DNA of 29,603 nucleotides from a virus: positions 1-29,603 of IMG/VR virus record IMGVR_UViG_3300028025_001179. One strand, 5' to 3'. The notes under the pieces are model-generated. The model was given only the letters and a program-made list of their open reading frames with translations, searched no databases and had not been told where the DNA came from. Both the position numbers and the translations under genes were made by a program. This document shows positions 1 to 7,997 of this stretch, piece after piece; within the stretch, counting starts at the first letter, position 1, and the number at the start of each line of letters is the position of its first letter.

Positions 1-1584
1 CAACAATTCAACGGATGTGGAATCTAAACTACTATCAAACACCTCATCTAAAATTAACAAATTAGTATTTGTTGAATTTTTCAATTTAGCAATTTGTCTC
101 CATGTAAATAATAATGATAAATCTATTTTTTGTTTCTCACCTTCGGAGAAATTAGCATAAGAGAATTCATCACGGTGCCTACTCTTAATTGTTTCTTCAA
201 AGTTTTCGTTGATGTTAAAGTTAACAAAGAAGTCCATGGCAGTCAGGTACTTGTTAATCAACTTGTTCATAATTGGCAAATACTGTTTGATGATTCTGGT
301 CTTAATGCCACCATCTTTCAACAATGTACCTGCAAATTCATGATAATGTTTTTCTGTTAACTGTTCTTCGTATAACTTATTATATGATTTCAATTCATTT
401 TTTAAATCAACTAACTTCTGGTCACTACCCTCAGTCTCAACACCTTTCTTGGTCAACTCATCTATCTCACCATTTAATTTGGTAATGTAACTACTGATTG
501 CAGATATGGTAGAATTATGTTTGATAACTTCACCATTGTGTTCATTGATATGAGTAAGAATATCGGTGATTGATGTTACTTCATCAGTTACCTTTTTTAG
601 TTCTTCTTCAATCTCTTGGAGGCCAGTTCTTTGTGTATCAATTTTTTCTGTCTTTTCTTTAACTTGAGAATCTTTCCACTCAGGTGTAATAGATTGTTTG
701 CAGGTAGGACAGTCGTGGTTGCTTTCATAGAACTGAATCTCTTTTTCATTTCTGTCAATATTGGTTTGAACCTTACCTTTGATTTGAAACAAACTCTTGG
801 CTTTCTTGTCAAGTTTTTCTTTCTTATCACCAACCTTGCTTTGCAATATTGAAACGTGTCTGTTTATCTTTTCAACATCATTTCGTAATGCACTCATTTG
901 CATTTTTGATTCACCAATCTCTGCCAATTTACGGCCAATCTCTGCATCATTGTTCTTTTTATTTTCTTCAATGTTCTGCATCTGTAGATTAATTTTTTCT
1001 TCTACAAGTTTGATATCGTATTTTGATTTGGTGATACCATCTTTTAAGGCAGACATTTTCTCTTTGACAATGGAATTCATTGACGAGAATATTTGTATGT
1101 CCAGTAAATCTTCAATGATGGTTCTACGGTCAGCGGCAGATAACTGCATGAATGGTACAAAGGATGCTGAGCCAAGAATGACAACTTGCGTGAAGGATTT
1201 ATAATTTAGTTTGAGAATGTTCTTCTCTAAAATCTCTTGGTAATCCTTTGAAGCTGCATCTTGGTTCAGCAATACATCGTTCAGGTATATTTCAAACACA
1301 TTCGGTTTGATACCACGAATAACTTTATATTTCTTTTGACCAATATGAAACTCAACCTCAACCACGGCATCTTTGCCGTTGATAGAGTTTAATAATTGTG
1401 GTTTGTTAATCTTACGAAATGGTTTACCAAATAAACCAAAACACAAAGCATCCAGAATAGTGGACTTACCCGCACCATTCTGACCAATAATCAATGTGTT
1501 GGTGGACTTAGTAAAATTAATTTCTGTAAATGCCGCACCAGTGGAAAGAAAATTCTTCCATCTAATCTTTTGAAATAATATCAT
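1..1584 (-). CDS. 46: Recombination endonuclease subunit gp46 (Rad50/SbcC-like), 3' end cut by window
   Basis: ATPase subunit of the gp46/gp47 (Rad50/Mre11-type) complex, which resects DNA ends for recombination-dependent replication and repair. The frame is open from ATG at 1584 to the window edge (528 codons). Seen: Walker A GQNGAGKST at residues 34-42; a long charged coiled-coil middle with a zinc-hook CPTC at 292-295; an ABC signature FSEGE at 479-483; Walker B LLILDE ending at E514. T4 gp46 is 560 aa, so only a short C-terminal piece is missing. The start ATG overlaps the gp47 stop (ATGA), implying translational coupling and one mRNA. Identity is firm from motif order and the neighbour gp47. 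Confidence 0.95.
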   Translation of the reverse strand, partial: MILFQKIRWKNFLSTGAAFTEINFTKSTNTLIIGQNGAGKSTILDALCFGLFGKPFRKINKPQLLNSINGKDAVVEVEFHIGQKKYKVIRGIKPNVFEIYLNDVLLNQDAASKDYQEILEKNILKLNYKSFTQVVILGSASFVPFMQLSAADRRTIIEDLLDIQIFSSMNSIVKEKMSALKDGITKSKYDIKLVEEKINLQMQNIEENKKNNDAEIGRKLAEIGESKMQMSALRNDVEKINRHVSILQSKVGDKKEKLDKKAKSLFQIKGKVQTNIDRNEKEIQFYESNHDCPTCKQSITPEWKDSQVKEKTEKIDTQRTGLQEIEEELKKVTDEVTSITDILTHINEHNGEVIKHNSTISAISSYITKLNGEIDELTKKGVETEGSDQKLVDLKNELKSYNKLYEEQLTEKHYHEFAGTLLKDGGIKTRIIKQYLPIMNKLINKYLTAMDFFVNFNINENFEETIKSRHRDEFSYANFSEGEKQKIDLSLLFTWRQIAKLKNSTNTNLLILDEVFDSSLDSTSVELL

Positions 1585-2663
1585 GCTTGTTCAGTATTCA
1601 ATGCCTCTACGTAGAGTTCTTTCAATAATGTTTTCAGTTTTTCGTTATTGATACCATCATCTTTAATTGTTTCCACATATTTGTTTAATGTGGTCAATGT
1701 ATCTTCAGCTTGGTCTAACATATCATCGTCAAGGCCTTCTGTAAGGTCCGTGAAATCTTCTGCTATGGTGACATCCACTGGATTGACATTATAAAGGTTA
1801 CTCATCAATTTGTCAAACAAATATGGGTTGGTTTTATTAATTACTACCATCTTGACATACTTGCCTGTATATTGAGATAAGTCCATATTGGTAATATCAG
1901 TAATAGTATCTTTCTTATCATCATAGGTAATACGATGAAACATTCTATTTGGATTCTTTATGAATTCCAGCGAACGCCTATCCATATCAAATATATGAAA
2001 ACCCCTATCGTCATTATAGTCTTGCCAAGTAAGTTCATACGGGTTTCCCAAATAAAAGATACCATCAGCATTGGACCTATGATGATAATGGCCAGAAAAA
2101 GTATACTCAAACTTCCTGAATAAAGCACGGTCTAGTCCTTCATGTGATGGCATACCACGATACATGGCAAACCCAGCAACTTCTAAATGACCCATACAAA
2201 TTGTTGCTGATGTATTTTTAATTTCCGCAATAGAGTTATCATAATTCTCGGCACAAATCCAAGGCAACATACAAACATCGTATGTTGTATCTTCATATTT
2301 CAAATGTATGGTTTGTGGAGAATCAATCACGGTAATGTTGTCATACTCACGCAACAACAAATCAACCGAGTTTACATCATTGGTATTCTTAAAGTAAGTA
2401 TCATGATTACCTGCCAACATATGAACTTCAATACCCATGTCAAACAATCTATCAAAGAACATCTCTTTGGTTCGTTTGAGTGAATAGAAGTTTACGTATT
2501 TTCGTCTATCAAAAGTATCACCAAGAATAAGAACAGTGCGAATTCCGGCAGCCTGTATGTTAGGAAAGAATACTTCATTATAAAATTTTTCATAGAAATC
2601 CAAGAAATGTGTGGAATCATTACGAGCTCCAAAATGTTGGTCGGTAATTATTGCTACTTTCAT
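1581..2663 (-). CDS. 47: Recombination endonuclease subunit gp47 (Mre11/SbcD-like)
   Basis: Metallophosphoesterase nuclease subunit that partners gp46 in end resection. It has 360 aa against 339 in T4. Visible calcineurin-type metal motifs: DQHFG (D8, H10), LGDTFDRR (GD 48-49), GNHD (85-88), GHL (158-160) and GHYHH (191-195), in the canonical order. The C-terminal acidic part probably contacts gp46. It starts at ATG 2663, overlapping the upstream cytidylyltransferase stop by ATGA, and ends overlapping the gp46 start. The tight chain suggests co-translation. Confidence 0.95.
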   Translation of the reverse strand: MKVAIITDQHFGARNDSTHFLDFYEKFYNEVFFPNIQAAGIRTVLILGDTFDRRKYVNFYSLKRTKEMFFDRLFDMGIEVHMLAGNHDTYFKNTNDVNSVDLLLREYDNITVIDSPQTIHLKYEDTTYDVCMLPWICAENYDNSIAEIKNTSATICMGHLEVAGFAMYRGMPSHEGLDRALFRKFEYTFSGHYHHRSNADGIFYLGNPYELTWQDYNDDRGFHIFDMDRRSLEFIKNPNRMFHRITYDDKKDTITDITNMDLSQYTGKYVKMVVINKTNPYLFDKLMSNLYNVNPVDVTIAEDFTDLTEGLDDDMLDQAEDTLTTLNKYVETIKDDGINNEKLKTLLKELYVEALNTEQA

Positions 2664-3070
2664 TTTGCCTTTTCAATATCTAAAACACGTTGACGTAATT
2701 CAGTAGTACTAAAACTATGTTGTCTACTATTGAAATATACAGATATTGGTAAATTAAAACCAGTAAATTGCTTATCTCTATATTCTTCACCAATGATTCT
2801 AACATCAATTGGATAAGAAGTCAATATGTCCATCAATTCTTTTTCTGTGGCATATGGTATAATTTCATCAACAAACTTACAAGCTTGTACCTGTATGAAT
2901 CTTTCCAGTACCGTTTGTACAGGTTTGTTTTTGATACCAGGTCTATCAATCGTAGGGTCAATCTGTAAACCTACAATCAAATGGTCACATTGAGATTTTG
3001 CCTCTTTTAACATCATCACATGACCTGCGTGGAACAAATCAAATGTGGAACAAGTAAATCCTACTTTCAT
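2660..3070 (-). CDS. Cytidylyltransferase-family nucleotidyltransferase (TagD/GCT-like)
   Basis: Small (136 aa) member of the HxGH nucleotidyltransferase superfamily, closest by eye to glycerol-3-phosphate cytidylyltransferases, which make CDP-glycerol from CTP. Seen: FDLFHAGHV with HAGH at residues 14-17, and the C-terminal FSTTELRQR, which matches the ISTTxLR signature. I chose ATG 3070 because a GAGGG ribosome site precedes it; a TTG six bases upstream is the alternative. It starts two bases after the gp55 stop and overlaps the gp47 start, so a metabolic-type enzyme is wired into the late-transcription and recombination mRNA. The substrate (glycerol-3-phosphate or another phosphorylated group) cannot be told from sequence. 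Confidence 0.8.
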   Translation of the reverse strand: MKVGFTCSTFDLFHAGHVMMLKEAKSQCDHLIVGLQIDPTIDRPGIKNKPVQTVLERFIQVQACKFVDEIIPYATEKELMDILTSYPIDVRIIGEEYRDKQFTGFNLPISVYFNSRQHSFSTTELRQRVLDIEKAK

Positions 3071-3072
3071 AA

Positions 3073-3618
3073 TCAACCCTCAATAAATTTTTCAAGGCCT
3101 TTTGGTTTCTTCAAGGCGTCCTTTTCTGCCTTCTTTGCTGTTCTGGCATCTTCATATGTTTCAATAAACTCGGCAATATTGTCATATAGTTCAAACTGCC
3201 TTGTAGAACCATCTTCGGATTCCATCATCTCAAATTCATCCAAAATACCATACATCTCTGTGGCTTTGTATTTCACATATAGTTGTTTCTTTTCTTTTTG
3301 AATACGTCTTAGGAAAGCAAAGTAAATTACCTGTGTAAAGTATGCAAATGGATTTTTAGATTTGGTTTCATCAAAGTTTTCGAAATACATAAGACAGTTT
3401 TCAATACCGTCCGAAATCATTTCATCTCGGTAACTGTAGTTAATGAAGTTGGGTTTGTGTGATAAACCTTCCGCTATCTTCATAAAGCATTCGCCAATGT
3501 AATTTGGTATCTTAGGTTTCGGTTTATTTTCTTGTGTGGCAATAAGACAGGAAGCCTTGTAATCTGTTAAGGCCTTTAAGAAATCTTGGTTATTAATATA
3601 ATGTTTAGTTTTACTCAT
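3073..3618 (-). CDS. 55: Late-transcription sigma factor gp55
   Basis: Phage sigma-70-family protein that directs host RNA polymerase to late TATAAATA promoters. It has 181 aa against 185 in T4. The core matches T4 gp55 in order: IAEGLSHKPNF, RDEMISDGIENC, FDETKSKNPFAYFTQ and RRIQKEKK. The C-terminus ends GLEKFIEG, resembling the hydrophobic-acidic sliding-clamp-binding tail of T4 gp55 (SLDFLYE). Start ATG 3618 has no clear Shine-Dalgarno sequence. It lies downstream of a 73-base gap that holds a plus-strand promoter. Its expected targets are the late promoters listed elsewhere in this window. Confidence 0.93.
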   Translation of the reverse strand: MSKTKHYINNQDFLKALTDYKASCLIATQENKPKPKIPNYIGECFMKIAEGLSHKPNFINYSYRDEMISDGIENCLMYFENFDETKSKNPFAYFTQVIYFAFLRRIQKEKKQLYVKYKATEMYGILDEFEMMESEDGSTRQFELYDNIAEFIETYEDARTAKKAEKDALKKPKGLEKFIEG

Positions 3619-3640
3619 TCAAGTGTACCATAAAAAGTTG

Positions 3641-3669
3641 TTGACAAAGGGCTTGACAAATGTTATAGT
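3641..3669 (+). promoter_or_regulatory. Consensus sigma-70 promoter on the strand opposite all genes
   Basis: TTGACA at 3641-3646, a 17-base spacer, then TATAGT at 3664-3669. A second TTGACA lies at 3653-3658. The spacer ends ATGT directly before the -10 box, exactly as in the minus-strand promoter at 6007-6035. Transcription would run antisense to the Sm-like gene and uvsW. No plus-strand gene follows. Confidence 0.5.
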
Positions 3670-3691
3670 TCGTATGTAGCCCCCATGATGT

Positions 3692-4069
3692 TTAGTGTAA
3701 TTTTATATTCTTTATATTATCCATTTCATCCATAGCACTTAAAACTTCCATCATATATTCCTTTTCTTCGTCAGTAGAAGAATTCTTCTTTTTGTTGACG
3801 GCAGCATTTACTTTCTCCACGGTAGTGTGGAAATACTCCTTAAAGTCATCACTTGGTTCCATAATACAGAGTATATCTTCCCATTTTACAGAAGCACGAT
3901 TTTCTTTAATCATGGCAATTGGAAGCCATTGTTGCATTACTAAATTTGTGTTTCTTACCTCAAACATCATAGGCTCTATGATATCAACAACCTCTGCGTT
4001 AAGGCTGTCAAAGAAACAGATAACATCCATACCATCTTTGAATCTAACTATCTTTATGTCATTTTCCAT
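3692..4069 (-). CDS. Conserved phage protein, possible Sm-like fold
   Basis: A 125-aa protein without a confident family name. The N-terminal half (IVRFKDGMDVICFF, then short strand-like blocks to about residue 75) resembles the small Sm/LSm-like proteins found in T4-like aquatic phages near uvsW; this rests on pattern recall and is not proven. The C-terminal half is charged and helical (NKKKNSSTDEEKEYMMEV). Its start overlaps the uvsW stop by 11 bases, so it is translated with the UvsY-UvsW mRNA. An RNA-binding or transcription accessory role is only a guess. A gp33-type late co-activator was considered, but no diagnostic motif is seen. Confidence 0.6.
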   Translation of the reverse strand: MENDIKIVRFKDGMDVICFFDSLNAEVVDIIEPMMFEVRNTNLVMQQWLPIAMIKENRASVKWEDILCIMEPSDDFKEYFHTTVEKVNAAVNKKKNSSTDEEKEYMMEVLSAMDEMDNIKNIKLH

Positions 4070-5555
4070 CTTTAAGTCCTATATTGTAAATCTTAAATGG
4101 GAACTTCTCCTCATTATATATCTTTACTCTTTCCACAAAATGTTGTAATGTAAAATTCATATGTTTCTTATGTCTCATGTCATCTGCAATATCGTACAGC
4201 GTGGCCATTTCTTTGCCTTCACTTTGTCTCAATCCTCGTCCAATCGACTGAAGATTACGGACTCTACTTTTAGAAGGAGATGCAAAAATAATATTATGCA
4301 AATTACGAATATTAATACCTGTACTGAAAGTACCAAAAGAAGCAACAACGATAGCATCATTTTCTTTCTCCATAATTCTACGAACATCTTCTCGGACATC
4401 CGTATCTACTTTACCATGTATGAAAAAGACCTTACGGCCATTAGCTTTTTCTAATATATCATTATAAAGGATTTGACCATGTTTTTCAACCATTTGATAC
4501 AATATAAGTGTATTCGTACCTAAACTAATTGCAAGGTTTCTGATGAACCTATTTCTGTTTTCATTCGAAATAAGGTAATCTATTTCTTCTTGGTATGTTG
4601 CAGACTTCATTCGTTCCACAACTTCATCGGAATGCCTCAATACAAGGCATTTGATTTGAAAATCTGATAATTGTTTGTTATCAATTAATTCTTTTGTGGT
4701 GATAACTTTTTCTACAGCACCAAAAAGACCTTCAAGTACCAGTTTATGTGTTTTGGTTCCGTCTAAAGTACCAGTCAAACCAATGCGGTATTTGGTTTTG
4801 GTTGCTGATGTAAGTATTGTTGTAAGTGATTGTGCTTTGAAGAGGTGTGCTTCGTCACCAATTACATAATCGAACTGTTCAAAGTAACTGGCTGGCATCG
4901 TATACAATGACTGCCATGTGGAGATAATTAATGGCTTGTCAGATACTTTATCTTTGCCTTGATAGATTCTATGTACTGCATCTTCAACTAAGAAACCATT
5001 GTGTGATGAATAGTCTACAAAATCTGAATACAATTGTTCCACTAAAGAAGTCGTAGGAACTATTATAAGGCCTTTAAGATTCTGATAGTCTAGTAGTTGT
5101 CTGAATAACAAATAAATGATTAGAGACTTACCTGAGGCGGTTGGGGACAACAATAATGCTCTACGTTGTTGTATTGCGTGTATAAAGGCTTTTCTTTGAT
5201 GGTCTCTGACTTGAATTGGTTTATCTTGTGAGTGTAGATTCAAAGACTCCACAAACTTGTTGAAGTGATATATTGAATATTCGTCTTGTAGTTTAAGGTC
5301 ACCCCAATCAATAAAGTATTGACGTTCATCTGCAAACTCTTGTAAGTATCCTGTAAGACCAAGATACAACTGGTGAGTTTGAAGGTTAAAAAGTCTTATC
5401 TTTCCGTCCCAGATTTTGTTTCTGAATGCTGGAACAAACTGGTGGCCAGGTACAAAGAATGTAAAGTACTCAGATAATTCTCTTGCAACATCTTTTTCAC
5501 AAGTTATCTTGGCATACACCTCATCTTTTTTACGAATAACAATATCACTGTCCAT
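4059..5555 (-). CDS. uvsW: UvsW RNA-DNA/DNA helicase
   Basis: Superfamily 2 helicase that unwinds R-loops and branched DNA, moving replication from origin-dependent to recombination-dependent mode in T4. It has 498 aa from ATG 5555 (T4: 503); a TTG six bases upstream is possible. Motifs in order: SPTASGKS (Walker A, 137-144), GDEAH (DEAH 234-237), LTGT (260-263), FSTGINIR near the C-terminal motif V region, and QSIGRGLRQ (motif VI). The N-terminal 100 residues form the family's substrate-recognition domain. It overlaps uvsY upstream and the Sm-like gene downstream, so it is in the same operon driven by the promoter at 6007-6035. Confidence 0.95.
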   Translation of the reverse strand: MDSDIVIRKKDEVYAKITCEKDVARELSEYFTFFVPGHQFVPAFRNKIWDGKIRLFNLQTHQLYLGLTGYLQEFADERQYFIDWGDLKLQDEYSIYHFNKFVESLNLHSQDKPIQVRDHQRKAFIHAIQQRRALLLSPTASGKSLIIYLLFRQLLDYQNLKGLIIVPTTSLVEQLYSDFVDYSSHNGFLVEDAVHRIYQGKDKVSDKPLIISTWQSLYTMPASYFEQFDYVIGDEAHLFKAQSLTTILTSATKTKYRIGLTGTLDGTKTHKLVLEGLFGAVEKVITTKELIDNKQLSDFQIKCLVLRHSDEVVERMKSATYQEEIDYLISNENRNRFIRNLAISLGTNTLILYQMVEKHGQILYNDILEKANGRKVFFIHGKVDTDVREDVRRIMEKENDAIVVASFGTFSTGINIRNLHNIIFASPSKSRVRNLQSIGRGLRQSEGKEMATLYDIADDMRHKKHMNFTLQHFVERVKIYNEEKFPFKIYNIGLKDGK

Positions 5556-5979
5556 TAACAAATTTTTCCCATGATATAAAATCTCTTAACTGCCACGTTC
5601 TTTGTTTAAGTTCTGACATAATAGATTCTATGACAGATATGGCTTCTTCGTGGTAGACCTTCTTTTCTAACAGTTTAATTAAGTCACCGTCAGCCTCTAA
5701 GTATGTATTAATGTCAGATTTCAATGCAAACTGAAATGGTTCCCAACCATATTCTTCCAATTCTTCTTGTGACATTTTACCTGTAAAGTATTCCCATTTA
5801 ACTTTACGCATACGCAGATAATCAAAGTGGGCTTTCTTTGATGCAATTTTGTGTTTGGTTAGAATGTTTAGATACTTACTGTGTAGAATAGGAATTCTCA
5901 GTAGTTCTTTGCTAGGTTCTGTTTGATCCATATTTGAATCTATGTCCCAGTATTTTAATATTTGTTCAAGATTTTCCAT
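5545..5979 (-). CDS. uvsY: UvsY recombination mediator
   Basis: Loads the UvsX recombinase onto gp32-coated single-stranded DNA. It has 144 aa from ATG 5979 (T4: 137). The family pattern is visible: LHSKYLNILTKHKIASKKA, then RMRKVKWEYFTGKM, EEYGWEPF, and a C-terminal helical segment ending RDFISWEKF. A TTG start at 5997 is possible but would sit only a few bases from the predicted transcription start, so I prefer the ATG. Neither has a good Shine-Dalgarno sequence. It is the first gene behind a perfect sigma-70 promoter and overlaps uvsW by 11 bases, as expected for an early or middle recombination operon. Confidence 0.88.
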   Translation of the reverse strand: MENLEQILKYWDIDSNMDQTEPSKELLRIPILHSKYLNILTKHKIASKKAHFDYLRMRKVKWEYFTGKMSQEELEEYGWEPFQFALKSDINTYLEADGDLIKLLEKKVYHEEAISVIESIMSELKQRTWQLRDFISWEKFVNGQ

Positions 5980-6006
5980 GATTATATAAAGTGGCAATAA
6001 AGTTAC

Positions 6007-6035
6007 ATTATAACATTTTATTATTACATTGTCAA
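6007..6035 (-). promoter_or_regulatory. Full-consensus sigma-70 promoter for uvsY-uvsW operon
   Basis: On the minus strand, TTGACA (6035-6030), a spacer of exactly 17 bases, and TATAAT (6012-6007). It overlaps the 3' end of the preceding tail gene and precedes uvsY by about 28 bases. A perfect -35/-10 pair at ideal spacing supports early transcription by the unmodified host polymerase of the recombination and gp55 block. Confidence 0.78.
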
Positions 6036-6536
6036 GTACGTATATGATTCATACCTAAATGTGGCACGAACAGTTACAATATTATCCGCAGATGATTTAG
6101 TATCAAAATTAATTTCACCCATAGTTAATGGAAAACAATTACGATATTGAATTCTTAATACAGGATTATTTAAAGCAGACAAAACAGTTAAAGTGGCATC
6201 AGAAAAATGTTTTTGTTTTTGTAATTCTTTGCTTCCATCTCGTCCTTCAAATCCATTCGGATTGGCAATAGAAGTAAACCAGTTATATAAATTTTTCCAA
6301 GTTTCTAAATCTTCATCAATAATAAACTCAATATCTAATGGATCGTAAGTTAATTTTGTACCAGGTGAATACATGTCCAAAAAAGGTGTGGGTCTAGGTA
6401 CTTCACCTAATGAAATAGATGGTATACTAACAGTCTGACAAAAATATTGAACAGTATTAATTCTGTCAAATGTCAACAAGAACTTTGTAGGTTGTAATAA
6501 ATTTGTATTTTGTGGATTTCTGTTTAGTACAGTCAT
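6024..6536 (-). CDS. Tail-tube-superfamily structural protein (gp3/gp54/gp19-like)
   Basis: A 170-aa virion protein. Seen: FLLTFDRI, YFCQTVSIPSISLGE, TPFLDMYSPGTKL, FIIDEDLETWKNLYNW, and a C-terminal FRYESYTYL. These match the beta-rich pattern of tail-tube and tube-end proteins of T4-like aquatic phages, where the gene between 23 and uvsY is often named tail completion (gp3). It differs clearly from the real gp19 at 12464-13006, so it is probably a tube terminator or initiator and not the main tube subunit. ATG 6536 has an AAGGAG ribosome site. It is isolated from gp23 by a terminator and has a weak late-promoter-like box upstream. Confidence 0.7.
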   Translation of the reverse strand: MTVLNRNPQNTNLLQPTKFLLTFDRINTVQYFCQTVSIPSISLGEVPRPTPFLDMYSPGTKLTYDPLDIEFIIDEDLETWKNLYNWFTSIANPNGFEGRDGSKELQKQKHFSDATLTVLSALNNPVLRIQYRNCFPLTMGEINFDTKSSADNIVTVRATFRYESYTYLTM

Positions 6537-6555
6537 TCATTTCTCCTTATACTAC

Positions 6556-6563
6556 TATTTAGG
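6556..6563 (-). promoter_or_regulatory. Weak late-promoter-like box
   Basis: CCTAAATA on the minus strand, 20 bases before the tail-tube-like gene and directly after the gp23 terminator. It matches the TAAATA core of the T4 late element (6 of 8). A gene after a strong terminator needs its own promoter, which supports the call. Confidence 0.35.
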
Positions 6564-6567
6564 AGCC

Positions 6568-6596
6568 AAAAAAAAGGACCTCCGAAGAGGTCCTTT
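6568..6596 (-). terminator. Strong rho-independent terminator after gene 23
   Basis: Read on the minus strand: a perfect 10-bp stem AAAGGACCTC/GAGGTCCTTT (6596-6573) closed by a UUCG tetraloop, followed by an uninterrupted run of eight T (6575-6568, its first three bases shared with the stem). It lies 28 bases beyond the gp23 stop. A small second hairpin, GTCAC/GTGAC at 6601-6616, precedes it. Confidence 0.92.
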
Positions 6597-6623
6597 AAAT
6601 GTCACTCTGTGGTGACTCTCTAA

Positions 6624-7970
6624 TTACATTAGATTGCGTACTTGGAAAATACGGTAGTAGACGTTTGAACGTGCGTTCAATGCGCCATTGCCACTTGTCA
6701 AACCAGTTGCGAATGGGTTTGCTACCATGCCGTAACGTGTTTTGAAACCAATCTTTGGTTGGAATGTGAACTGGTCAACTGCACGAACCATTTGTAGAGG
6801 AACGTAAGGGCAGTAGAAAATACCAGCGTCATAAGGTGATGTACCTTTGTAACCAACTGTAACCAATTCTTGGTTAGATGTGTATCCACCAAAATATGGG
6901 TCGATATAAACCTTGATACGGCCGTGTAACAAACCAGCAAATGTATTGCCTGTGTCATCAACCTGTAGGTCAGCTTGTAGAGCAGGTGTATATTGTAGAA
7001 CACCAGCCATTGCCATAGCTGAAGCAACGTCAGATGATACAATCATCACGTTACCTTTACCTCTACGAGTTTGTTTTGCAATAACGTTAGCATCACGTTC
7101 AATTTGGAAAATCAAACCTTTGAAACGTTCAACAGACCAACGACCGTTAGAGTCTGTGTCCAAGTCGAAAGCACCAGCAGTTGTAACACCATACTGAGCA
7201 CCTGGAACGGCACAAGTATAGATTGTACGGATAACTTCACGGTTGATTTCAGCCAAAATTTCTGTAGAAAGAATGTTTGACAATTCTGTTTCTGCGTCCA
7301 AACCATGAACTGCTTTCAAGTCTTGTGCAAGTTCTAGTGAGTATTCAGCTTTCAAAGCACGGCTTTGAGCAGTTACAGTAACTTTCTCAATGCTAAATGC
7401 CATTTGATTGAACATACCTGTATCTGTGTCTGCGCCCAAACCTTCAGCAACAGATGTTGTCATGCCGATACCAGTTGTGAATGCGTTAGCACGTTGGTCA
7501 TTGCCTGTATCTGTACGAATGTCAGTTGCTGTATTACCTCTGAAACCATATAGGTTTGTAGAAGAAACGGCACCAGAGAATTCTGTATTTGCTTCGTTGA
7601 AGAAAGCTTCGTTTGTGTTGTTTGGACTACCTGATTGTGCAGAGTAACGAGCACGCATTGCGAAGATTAGACCAGTAGGTCCTGTCATTGGTTGAACACC
7701 AGCAACATCATAAGCAATCAAATTAGGAAGAGCACGGCGAACCAAGCTAATCAAAATTGGATCATAGTTAGAAACACCACCAGCGATGTTGGTAGGTGCT
7801 GCTGTATATGTTGTTTCGTTCAACTGCTGTGCAGATTCTTGCATAGCTTGTTGTTGGTTTTCCAAAACAAGTGCTGTAACAGCTTTCTTGTATGGGTCTT
7901 TAATAGATTCCAGTTCTGGATGTTCCAGAATTGGTTGCCATTTTTTTTGTAGTTCTTCTGTTAGATACAT
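6624..7970 (-). CDS. 23: Major capsid protein gp23
   Basis: Forms the hexameric lattice of the head. It has 448 aa (T4: 521). Seen: the conserved start LTEELQKKWQPILEHPEL, the block YDPILISLVRRALPNLIAYDV, PTGLIFAMRARY, and a C-terminal RYGMVANPFA. The N-terminal prohead peptide is probably removed by gp21; LNE at residues 50-52 fits the known (L/I)xE cleavage rule, giving a mature protein from about residue 53. ATG 7970 follows AAGGAG. A late-type promoter sits just upstream and a strong terminator just downstream, so it can be made as a separate abundant transcript. No gp24 vertex paralogue is seen next to it. Confidence 0.97.
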   Translation of the reverse strand: MYLTEELQKKWQPILEHPELESIKDPYKKAVTALVLENQQQAMQESAQQLNETTYTAAPTNIAGGVSNYDPILISLVRRALPNLIAYDVAGVQPMTGPTGLIFAMRARYSAQSGSPNNTNEAFFNEANTEFSGAVSSTNLYGFRGNTATDIRTDTGNDQRANAFTTGIGMTTSVAEGLGADTDTGMFNQMAFSIEKVTVTAQSRALKAEYSLELAQDLKAVHGLDAETELSNILSTEILAEINREVIRTIYTCAVPGAQYGVTTAGAFDLDTDSNGRWSVERFKGLIFQIERDANVIAKQTRRGKGNVMIVSSDVASAMAMAGVLQYTPALQADLQVDDTGNTFAGLLHGRIKVYIDPYFGGYTSNQELVTVGYKGTSPYDAGIFYCPYVPLQMVRAVDQFTFQPKIGFKTRYGMVANPFATGLTSGNGALNARSNVYYRIFQVRNLM

Positions 7971-7997
7971 GAGTGTCTCCTTGTAAGTATCTTTTTA

